From contig CABQLI010000021.1 of assembly GCA_902464965.1 (NCBI GenBank), forward strand, positions 1 to 27,596: DNA of 27,596 nt, in the 5' to 3' direction. Both the position numbers and the translations under genes were made by a program. Within the stretch, counting starts at the first letter, position 1, and each line of letters starts with the position of its first letter. The notes under the pieces were generated by a model. The model was given only the letters and a program-made list of their open reading frames with translations. It was not told the origin of the DNA and did not search any database. Below are positions 1 to 7,200 of this stretch, piece after piece. This DNA comes from an uncultured Collinsella sp. Lineage in GTDB: Bacteria; Actinomycetota; Coriobacteriia; Coriobacteriales; Coriobacteriaceae.

Positions 1-55
1 GAGCGTCCGGCTGATAACCGGGAGGTCACAAGTTCGAATCTTGTCAGGTCCACCA
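1..55 (+). tRNA. tRNA-Ile (GAT), 3' part only, cut by the window edge
   Basis: These 55 bases are identical to positions 225-279, the last 55 bases of the complete tRNA-Ile further on. They include the anticodon arm with GAT, the T arm and an encoded CCA end at 53-55. The 5' part lies outside the window. The gene is therefore one of two copies of the same tRNA flanking a tRNA-Ala. Confidence 0.93.
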
Positions 56-66
56 CTTTCTTTCGC

Positions 67-111
67 AATAAACACCCCAGCGAGAGCCGAGTCGCCGCTG
101 GGGTGTTTATT
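67..111 (+). terminator. strong hairpin between tRNA-Ile and tRNA-Ala
   Basis: A perfect 16-bp stem (67-82 with 96-111) closes a 13-base loop. The outer stem is A/T-rich, so one arm ends in a T-rich stretch like an intrinsic terminator. Only 11 bases separate it from the next tRNA, leaving no visible room for a promoter. It could be a leaky terminator or an RNA-processing hairpin. Confidence 0.65.
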
Positions 112-122
112 ACTTTCTCCGT

Positions 123-198
123 GGGGGTTTAGCTCAGCTGGGAGAGCGCGGGCTTTGCAAGCCTGAGGTCAGGGGTTCGATCCCCCTAACCTCCACCA
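123..198 (+). tRNA. tRNA-Ala (TGC)
   Basis: The sequence folds as a 76-nt cloverleaf with a 7-bp acceptor stem (GGGGGTT with AACCTCC, one G-T pair). The anticodon loop reads TTTGCAA, giving TGC. The T arm carries the GGTTCGATCC core and CCA is encoded at 196-198. It lies 4 nt upstream of tRNA-Ile and the two are surely co-transcribed. Confidence 0.97.
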
Positions 199-202
199 TG
201 AT

Positions 203-279
203 GGACCTGTAGCTCAGTTGGTTAGAGCGTCCGGCTGATAACCGGGAGGTCACAAGTTCGAATCTTGTCAGGTCCACCA
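203..279 (+). tRNA. tRNA-Ile (GAT)
   Basis: A 77-nt cloverleaf with acceptor GGACCTG paired to CAGGTCC, anticodon GAT within CTGATAA, a GTTCGAATC T loop and an encoded CCA at 277-279. Its last 55 bases are repeated exactly at the start of the window, so this tRNA exists in at least two copies close together. Confidence 0.97.
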
Positions 280-292
280 TCAAAACGTTAAG

Positions 293-322
293 AGCCCTGG
301 GGCATTGCCTCGGGGCTTTTTC
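293..322 (+). terminator. intrinsic terminator after tRNA-Ala/tRNA-Ile
   Basis: An 11-bp stem (293-303 with 307-317, containing two G-T pairs) with an ATT loop is followed by a run of T residues at 317-322. It sits 13 bases after the tRNA-Ile CCA end and closes the tRNA unit. Confidence 0.85.
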
Positions 323-332
323 TTATCCAACG

Positions 333-371
333 AAAGTAGTCAAAATAGCCCCGTCCCAAATTAACTACTTT
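333..371 (+). repeat. short hairpin repeat, GGGACGGG-loop family (copy 1)
   Basis: An 8-bp stem, AAAGTAGT (333-340) with ACTACTTT (364-371), encloses a loop that reads TGGGACGGGGCTA on the minus strand. The same loop core with unrelated stem sequences recurs at 3850-3878 and 22556-22588. All copies are intergenic. The shared architecture suggests a mobile or REP-like hairpin unit; family membership is my inference. Confidence 0.55.
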
Positions 372-375
372 GATT

Positions 376-405
376 TTGTGTGCTGGGCGAAAGATTGGGT
401 AGTAT
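376..405 (+). promoter_or_regulatory. candidate promoter of the DUF151 operon
   Basis: A -35-like TTGTGT (376-381) is separated by 18 bases from a -10-like TAGTAT (400-405). It lies about 60 bases upstream of the first start codon of the three-gene unit, in the only non-coding gap after the tRNA terminator. Confidence 0.45.
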
Positions 406-462
406 AGCTATTCAATGCGGCGACCCTGCCGTGTTTTAACCGCTACGTACCGGAGGTGTTCC

Positions 463-963
463 ATGGTTCGTGTCGACATAGAGACTATCGTCATGGCCGC
501 CGGTCCCGTGCCATCGCTTATCGTGCTTCGCGAGCGCTGCGGCAAGTCGGATTCGACGGCGCCCCTGCGTTCGCTTTCCATTCAGACCGGCTCGTTTGAG
601 GCCGCGGCCATTAGCCGTGGTATCGATAGCGGTCGCGCCGAGCGCCCGATAACGCATGACCTGCTGCTTGACACCGTCGATGCCCTGGGCGCCAAGCTCG
701 AGCGCATCGAGATCGTTCGTGCCGAGCCGCCGGTGTTCTATGCGACGATTGTCGTGCTGGTCGATGGTGACGAGCGCAAGATTGACGCCCGCCCCAGTGA
801 CGCCATTGCCCTTGCCGTGCGCAGTAATGCCCCCATGTTTGTGGAGGACGACATCATGAATCGCCTGGGTACCGTTTCTGCCCATGCCGAGGAAGTTGAC
901 GACGAGCAGGAGTTCGAGAAGTTCGACGAGTTCGTCCATACGCTCTCCCCCGATGATTTCTAA
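463..963 (+). CDS. bifunctional nuclease-domain (BFN/DUF151) protein
   Basis: The 166-aa product carries the BFN/DUF151 domain over residues 5-135. The family signatures RPITHDLL (61-68) and DARPSDAIALA (108-118) are both intact. Family members have been reported to have DNase/RNase activity, but the physiological role is unsettled in most bacteria. The tail after residue 140 is strongly acidic. I chose the ATG at 463 because GGAGG lies 6 bases upstream; an in-frame ATG at 415 has no ribosome-binding site and falls at the promoter. The next gene begins directly after the stop, and all three genes of the unit point the same way. Family assignment is firm; function in this organism is not known. 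Confidence 0.88.
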   Translation: MVRVDIETIVMAAGPVPSLIVLRERCGKSDSTAPLRSLSIQTGSFEAAAISRGIDSGRAERPITHDLLLDTVDALGAKLERIEIVRAEPPVFYATIVVLVDGDERKIDARPSDAIALAVRSNAPMFVEDDIMNRLGTVSAHAEEVDDEQEFEKFDEFVHTLSPDDF

Positions 964-993
964 ATGTCTGGCACGCGAGCGGAGAGGTCGCTG

Positions 994-1350
994 ATGGGTA
1001 CCCGCGTATCGGCCGAAGCGGCCGCCATCGCGCGTGAAGCCCAGATGCGCTCGGAGGCATCCGAGGCGGCTCGCATCGCCTATGTGACGCAGGCCCGCAC
1101 GCTTCGCGAGCGCCGCGGCTCCTATATCAAGATGGTTATCATCTCCGCCCTTGTCGCGGTAATCTGTTCTCGTCTTCGTGGTACAGTTGGGGCGCTTGGG
1201 TTTTCGATTTCAACAGGCTTGGTAATCTGGGGTGTGGTCGATGCTGTCATGCTGACCAACCAGATCAAGGTACTCGACAAGCGCGCGATGGATATGACGC
1301 GCGCCCGCGACGCTGCCGCCAAGATCGCTGCCGAGGCACAAGAACTGTAA
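994..1350 (+). CDS. small two-helix membrane protein, unknown function
   Basis: This 118-aa protein has a charged, Ala/Glu/Arg-rich N-terminus (about residues 1-43). Two hydrophobic segments follow (about 45-60 and 64-87), then a helical amphipathic C-terminal tail. I recognise no family. The ATG at 964 abuts the previous stop, but GGAGAGG at 981-987 is well placed for the ATG at 994, so I prefer that start. The gene is probably translated with the DUF151 gene upstream. The hairpin-like topology with cytoplasmic ends suggests a small membrane scaffold, but this is speculation. Confidence 0.7.
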   Translation: MGTRVSAEAAAIAREAQMRSEASEAARIAYVTQARTLRERRGSYIKMVIISALVAVICSRLRGTVGALGFSISTGLVIWGVVDAVMLTNQIKVLDKRAMDMTRARDAAAKIAAEAQEL

Positions 1351-1380
1351 CGACGCCGGATTCGATGGGAAGGTCTAGAG

Positions 1381-1830
1381 ATGGCACAGGATATGCAGGA
1401 CGCCGGTAACGTCTCCGCCGAGCTCGACGCCATGGTGTGTGACCTGATTGGTGCGTTCTTGGACGACCTTGCCGCCGGCGAGAATCCGGGCGTAGTTGTG
1501 GCGATTGAGGACGCTGCTTCCAATCGCTATCTGGCCGCGCTCGACGAGGATGGCGAGGAGGCATGCCTGGAGGCTGCCACCAACTTTATCTCCGAGCACA
1601 AGATGGGTCTTAAGGACGAGGGCCTGGGCCGTATCGCTCGCTATGCCATCGGCTATACCGGCTGCGTCGAGATTGACGGCGGCTATCACGATGCTCTGCT
1701 CGTGAGCTTCTTTGAGACGACGCTCGAGAGCGGCTTTTCGGCATATGTGCTGTATGAGGGCATGGGCGCCGGCGATGGTTTTATGTGGAGCGACCCTGAA
1801 CCTGCAGGTGAGGAAACCCCTCTCATCTAA
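1381..1830 (+). CDS. acidic soluble protein, unknown function
   Basis: The 149-aa product is acidic and has no signal peptide or membrane segment. It shows an alpha/beta-looking composition with a short Gly-rich stretch near residues 121-133. I do not recognise the family. GGGAAGG at 1367-1373 sits 7 bases before the ATG. The gene is the last of the DUF151 unit, 30 bases after the membrane protein. GC-rich codon use matches the neighbours, so it looks native rather than recently acquired. Confidence 0.72.
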   Translation: MAQDMQDAGNVSAELDAMVCDLIGAFLDDLAAGENPGVVVAIEDAASNRYLAALDEDGEEACLEAATNFISEHKMGLKDEGLGRIARYAIGYTGCVEIDGGYHDALLVSFFETTLESGFSAYVLYEGMGAGDGFMWSDPEPAGEETPLI

Positions 1831-1872
1831 AATCGCTAAAATAAACGAGTTTTCGGTAAAAGGCTCAATATT

Positions 1873-1900
1873 CCCGCCGAGCGTTGTATCGCTGGGCGGG
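1873..1900 (+). other. GC-rich hairpin between the DUF151 unit and typA
   Basis: CCCGCC (1873-1878) pairs with GGCGGG (1895-1900), and the stem continues inward with one mismatch to an 8-base loop. No T run follows, so it is a poor intrinsic terminator. It may end the upstream unit with help or lie in the typA leader. Confidence 0.4.
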
Positions 1901-1947
1901 CCGCATACGCGTGCCGGTTGTATATAGATAGAAGATAGGGGAACTAC

Positions 1948-3786
1948 ATGCGCGTAGACAATCTGAGGAACATCGCCATCATCGCTCACGTCGACCACGG
2001 CAAGACGACGATGGTCGACAAGCTCCTGCGTGCTACGGACGCCTTCCGTGCCAACCAGCAGGTCGAGGACCGCGTCCTGGATTCCAACGACCAGGAGCGC
2101 GAGCGCGGCATTACGATTCTCGCCAAGAACATCTCTATCGAGTACAAGGACGTCAAGATCAACGTCATCGACACCCCGGGCCACGCCGACTTTGGCGGCG
2201 AGGTCGAGCGCGTGCTGCGTATGGCCGACGGCGCCCTGCTGCTGGTCGATGCCTTTGAGGGCCCCATGCCCCAGACCCGCTTCGTGCTGCGTCACGCTAT
2301 CGACACCGGCCTCAAGATCATGATCGTCATCAACAAGATCGACCGTCCGGGCGCCAACCCCGAGAAGGCCTACAACGACTGCCTGGACCTTATGGCCGAC
2401 CTGGGCGCCACCGACGACCAGCTTGAGTTCGCCATGGAGCACGTGGTCTACGCCAGCGCCATGAATGGCTTTGCTCGCCTTGACCCCAACGACGGCAACA
2501 TGGACATGTATCCGCTGCTCGATATGATCATCGACGACATGCCTGCGCCCGAGGTTGACGAGAACGCCCCGCTGGCCATGCAGTGCGTGACCATCGACCA
2601 CTCCAACTTCGTTGGCCGCATCGGTATCGGTCGCGTGTACTCCGGTACCATTCACCAGGGCGATCAGATCTTGGTTGTCAAGAACGACGGCTCCAGCGCC
2701 ACCGCTACCGTCAAGCAACTCTTTACCTTCGACTACCTGGGCCGCACCGAGTGCCAGGAAGTCGGCGCCGGCGATATCGCTGCTGTCGTGGGTATTGACC
2801 GCACCGATATCGGCGATGTCTACACCGATCCCGAGAACCCTGTCGAGCTCGAGCCCATCGAGATCGACCCGCCGACCCTGTCCATCGTCTTTGAGGCCTC
2901 GACCTCCCCGCTCGTCGGCCGCGATGGCGATATCGTGGGTGCCCGTCAGCTCAAGGAGCGCCTGTTCAACGAGGCCGAGAACAACGTGACCATGAAGATC
3001 GAGGAGCTCGAGGACAAGAGCGGCGTCGAGGTCTCTGGCCGCGGCATTCTGCACCTGTCCGTCCTGATGGAGTCCATGCGTCGCGAGGGCTTTGAGTTCC
3101 AGGTCGGCCGTCCCCGCGTTCTGTTTAAGAAGGACGAAAACGGCAACAAGCTGGAGCCTGTCGAGCAGGCCGTCGTCGAGTGCCCGGACGAGTATTCGGG
3201 CAAGGTCGTTGAGGTCTTTGGCACCTCCGGCGGCATCATGACGAGCATGGATACCTCGGGCATCGTGACGCACCTTGAGTTTAAGATCCCGACCCGCGGC
3301 ATCATGGGTCTTAAGAACCGCATCATGAACGTCACTCACGGCGAGGGCGTGTTCTACCACACCTTCCTGGAGTACGGTCCCTACGCCGGCGAGATCGGCA
3401 ACCGTCAGAACGGCGCTATGATCTCCATGACCACCGAGAAGGCCGTTGCCTACGCTCTGGGTACGCTGCAGGAGCGCGGCCAGCTGTTTGTTGAGCCGGG
3501 TACCGAGTGCTACGAGGGCATGATCGTGGGCGAGCGCAGCAAGGCCGGCGACATGGTCGTCAACATCGCCCGTACCAAGAACCTGGGCAACCAGCGTTCC
3601 TCGACCTCCGACATCTCCGTGCAGTTGGTGCCGCCTCGCACCTTCTCTCTGGAAGAGGCGCTGGAGTACATCGCCGACGACGAGCTGGTGGAGATCACTC
3701 CCAAGAACATCCGCCTGCGCAAGCGCCTGCTCAACGCCACCGACCGCAAGAAGGCTGCCGTCCGCGCCGGCCAGGTCAACAAATAA
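1948..3786 (+). CDS. typA: translational GTPase TypA/BipA
   Basis: This 612-aa ribosome-associated GTPase has all the G motifs: AHVDHGKTT (13-21), GITI (54-57), DTPGH (75-79) and NKID (129-132). The EF-G-like domains and the TypA-specific C-terminal region follow at full family length. TypA acts in ribosome assembly and in stress and low-temperature adaptation by binding the 70S or 30S ribosome. The ATG at 1948 is preceded by an AGGGGA-type ribosome-binding site. A TATATA element at 1921-1926 could be a -10 box, but no convincing -35 is visible. It is a single-gene unit ending in a strong terminator. Confidence 0.97.
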   Translation: MRVDNLRNIAIIAHVDHGKTTMVDKLLRATDAFRANQQVEDRVLDSNDQERERGITILAKNISIEYKDVKINVIDTPGHADFGGEVERVLRMADGALLLVDAFEGPMPQTRFVLRHAIDTGLKIMIVINKIDRPGANPEKAYNDCLDLMADLGATDDQLEFAMEHVVYASAMNGFARLDPNDGNMDMYPLLDMIIDDMPAPEVDENAPLAMQCVTIDHSNFVGRIGIGRVYSGTIHQGDQILVVKNDGSSATATVKQLFTFDYLGRTECQEVGAGDIAAVVGIDRTDIGDVYTDPENPVELEPIEIDPPTLSIVFEASTSPLVGRDGDIVGARQLKERLFNEAENNVTMKIEELEDKSGVEVSGRGILHLSVLMESMRREGFEFQVGRPRVLFKKDENGNKLEPVEQAVVECPDEYSGKVVEVFGTSGGIMTSMDTSGIVTHLEFKIPTRGIMGLKNRIMNVTHGEGVFYHTFLEYGPYAGEIGNRQNGAMISMTTEKAVAYALGTLQERGQLFVEPGTECYEGMIVGERSKAGDMVVNIARTKNLGNQRSSTSDISVQLVPPRTFSLEEALEYIADDELVEITPKNIRLRKRLLNATDRKKAAVRAGQVNK

Positions 3787-3816
3787 GCGCAGGGGCTTAT
3801 AACCGCCAATAAGAAA

Positions 3817-3849
3817 GGGCGTCGACCGCAATGGTCGGCGCCCTTTTTT
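3817..3849 (+). terminator. intrinsic terminator of typA
   Basis: An 11-bp stem (3817-3827 with 3833-3843, one G-T pair) closes a 5-base loop and is followed by six T residues at 3844-3849. It begins 30 bases after the typA stop codon. Confidence 0.93.
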
Positions 3850-3878
3850 GGTGCAAGGGGGACGGGTTAGTTTGCACC
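3850..3878 (+). repeat. short hairpin repeat, GGGACGGG-loop family (copy 2)
   Basis: GGTGCAA (3850-3856) pairs with TTGCACC (3872-3878) around a 15-base loop, GGGGGACGGGTTAGT. It begins exactly where the T run of the typA terminator ends. Stem sequence differs from copies 1 and 3 while the loop core is the same. Confidence 0.55.
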
Positions 3879-4023
3879 ACAGCTGGGGCGACTATCCCCC
3901 CCCGATCGGCTTTCTAGCTAAAGTAAAGTTGTTTAAACATATACATAATTCCACCGAATATAGCCGGTATGATACAAAACTGTTAACAGGTAAATATCAA
4001 CTGGTATTAAATTAAAAGACCTC

Positions 4024-4053
4024 TTGACCTGCGGTTTACATGATTGGTATCTA
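4024..4053 (+). promoter_or_regulatory. candidate promoter of the pilin operon in an AT-rich region
   Basis: TTGACC (4024-4029) is separated by 18 bases from TATCTA (4048-4053). The surrounding 3900-4075 stretch is markedly AT-rich compared with the chromosome around it and includes a CTGTTAACAG palindrome (3980-3989). Transcription from here would give a leader of about 150 bases before the pilin ATG, with a small inverted repeat at 4079-4091. I see no long inverted repeats that would suggest an invertible promoter. Confidence 0.5.
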
Positions 4054-4107
4054 TATTATATTTTATGCATTGTGGCATAGACGAACCGTCTTAGAAGGTG
4101 CTCCCCA

Positions 4108-4143
4108 ATGGGTTCTTGCAATGCGCTAGGTAGGTTCTCGTAG
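4108..4143 (+). CDS. possible 11-codon leader ORF upstream of the pilins
   Basis: An ATG at 4108 opens an 11-codon frame, MGSCNALGRFS, ending in TAG at 4141. A GAAGGTG ribosome-binding-like sequence lies 7 bases upstream, and the frame contains CTA and AGG codons that are uncommon in the GC-rich genes here. It falls inside the predicted pilin leader, so it could be an attenuation-type leader peptide. It is too short to support from sequence alone. Confidence 0.25.
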   Translation: MGSCNALGRFS

Positions 4144-4214
4144 ATGTTGGGGTTTGTGTTCGATCCGACGATTCGCCGTATTCCACACTGTGTTGTAGGA
4201 ATTAGGGGACAACT

Positions 4215-7200
4215 ATGAACGCACACCGCTCGCGGTCGCTGGGTACGGCGGCCCTGATCTTCATTCTAATTAGCCTCACCGCCGCAGTTTTTCACGGCGC
4301 AGCCCCCGTGCGCGCCGAGGATGCGACGACGCCGACGCCGATTGTGATCGATGGGGATACGGCGGACGTTACGGTTGGGCTGTATGCCGATAAGGATCGT
4401 CAGCAGCCTTTCGGTGAAAAGGACTCACCCTCGATTACGACAGCCGATACAATTTACGGTTTTATGGAAGCCCGTTTCCATGAGAATTCTGGGCCTACGA
4501 CCGAAAGGCTTGAGGCGATTTATACCTTCCCCAGCTCGATTGCCGTGAAGGACAACGCGGGCGGCGTCTTGATGACTGACGATACCGAGAATGCGCAAAG
4601 GATGGGAACTTGGTGCATAAAAGAGAATAGGGTCATCTTCGATTACGATGCCGACTATCTCAATCGCCATCCCTCTTCACTCTACGTAAAGGTTATATTC
4701 GAGTTCGAGCTCGAAAACAAAGATGTGGATGATGGGTCAAAAGTTAAACTTGAATTTCCGGGCGTTGGCGAAGCTGTGCCGATCAAGGTTCGAGATGGCG
4801 CAGTCGAGGGAAGTAAATCGGGTGTCTTTTCACAAGATAGCAGTACTGGAATTGCCAAGATAACTTGGACTATTAACCTAAGTGTTAAGTCGCATGCAAC
4901 GGATGTAAAGCTGGTCGATACACTCGGCGACTACCTGGACTTTGACCAAAGCGGCTTCAAGCTCGATGGAAATCCTCTTGGTCCGTCCGTGGGCATCGAA
5001 GAGCGAACTGCAACGTTGTCGCTAGGTAACCTTTCTCAGGGCGACCATACCGTTACCTACGAAACGACAGTTAGCAAGAACTTGTCTCTTTCTAATGGCA
5101 CGCCCACGCAAGGTAGGAATAGTGTGCAAGCAACCTGGGGAAAAGCAAATCCCCAACAATCTCCTGCGATTAAGGGGGCGTCGGAACCGTTTCAATACGA
5201 CATGATCCAAAAAGAGGCTGGCTCCGGAACATCATCTGTCATCACTTGGAAGGTTGTGCTCAACAAGGGATCTCTCAAGGCCGATATGTCTGGCTACACC
5301 TTTACTGACAAGCTCGATGACAAGCAAGATTATATTGGCAGCTACACGGTCTACAAGGGAGAGACCGCCGATGAAAAACAAAAGATTGATGGGGGAACGC
5401 TGAGCGATTCGGGGGATTCATTTAACTATACGTTTAATCCAAACGAGGCCGACCGGTATGCGACCTATTGCATCGTCTATCAAACTAAGCTGAAAGATGA
5501 GAATTCCTACGAAAAAGTTAGTAACACGGCAAGTGTGAAAAAAGAAGACTCCGGTCTGCCCTCTGGTGAAAGCACCGCATACTACATCCGTCCTTGGACG
5601 GGCAAGACCATTAGTAAAACACTGCTTAATCCGGATGAGGCATCTCGGACCGGAAAAGCAACTTGGCAATTACGCGTAGAGCTCCGTGATTACGTAAATG
5701 CGAAAAACCCAAAATCCGTTCTTATCAAAGATACCATGCTGGCGGCTTGGAGCCAGACTATGGGGCCGGATGCCACTGGCGGTCAATCGCATGTGGTTGC
5801 CATCGGGGATACCAAACTGGAGCAAGGCGTCGACTGGGACTTTGAGCGAGGCAAAGATCCGTCACAGAAGAGCAACAAGCATAACTGCAATATTCAAATA
5901 ACCATTACGAATAAAGTCAAGGAAGCACTGGATAAGTCCCCTGAAGTGGTTATTACGTATAAAACGGTGACTGATGCACTTCCTGGTTGGTACTCTAACT
6001 TTGCCTCTGTCGACGGGTTTAGCGGCTATTCTGATTTCGTTTTTTACTACGTTGAAGACGAAACGGAGCCTTCGGTTGAGAAGAGTGTAAAAATAAATGA
6101 AGACGGCTCGCAAGCACGGTGGGATGAGACGTTTGACTGGAAATCAGTGGATGGCTCGAACGACAAAGGTGCGTGGATTGTCGACTGGACTGTCTATGCC
6201 AATCGAGCTAAGACGCCTGCCGGTGAGTATTATGGCGCAGGCAGGCTCAATGGCAAGGATGTCGTTGTTAAAGATGAGCTTCCTAAGGGAATGAGTTATA
6301 TTCCCGGCTCGGCAAAGTATTCTTTGTATTCAAATCCCTACGGGGCGGCGGTGCCCGGCCACGAATGGGAACATGAGAGAGAAAAAACCGAGGCTTCGGG
6401 TGTCTTGCTGACGCCTGCCGTTGATCGTCGAGAGGTTACGTTTTCGATTCCAACGGAAAAGCTGGGTAACAATACAGGCTATGTGAAGCTGACGTATGCA
6501 ACTGCTGTCAAGAGGTCAGTGGTCGACACGTCAAAGAACCTCGGCGAGCTTACGAACTCGGCGAGTGCGAGCTCGGGTGATAAAGTATTTAAGGCGGGCT
6601 CTGATACCGTACAGATCAAGAACGACGTATTGTCAAAGACCGGTGCGTCGGTAAGTAATAGCAAACGAATTCACTACACGATTTTCGTTAATGAATCGGC
6701 ACTAGACTTAAAGGTCGGAACCGACTACCTCGATCTGTTCGATGTGATGGATTCTAAGTGCACGTTTATCCCCTCGTCGCTTAGCGTATCTGAGAGCGAT
6801 AACGGCGATTGGCGTGTGCTGACAAAAGAAAAATACGGGGCGGCTCTTGACTCGATTGGCGAGGGTGCTGGAAAGCAGCAGCGATTGACGTTGAGGCTTC
6901 CCGATGAGAAATACCTGAAAGTCGAATATGAAGTTCTGTCCGGTGAGTCTGGTACAGTTTCCCTTTCCAACGAGGCACAGCTTGAAGGTGTTGCAGGCGG
7001 GTATGTGAAACACGAGCGTGAATATGACATAGATGCCGGCGCATCGGGAGGCGGAACGGGGCACGGCATTGTGGTCCACAAAGTGGATGAAAAGGACGTT
7101 ACCGCGCCGTTGGCTGACGCAACGTTCACACTCTATGCGATTGACATGGATAAGGCGCAGGACAGTGCCGGCGTTGATGGCGCAAAGACGGAGTTTTCTA

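Noticed and set aside
1375..3831. Long open frame of about 818 codons on the minus strand opposite typA
   Set aside because: It is the mirror frame of a GC-biased gene; the plus strand encodes a complete TypA with all GTPase motifs, and the minus product has no recognisable domain.
3879..4214. Invertible, phase-variable promoter for the pilins
   Set aside because: Only short palindromes are present; no pair of longer inverted repeats brackets the promoter and no recombinase gene is near.
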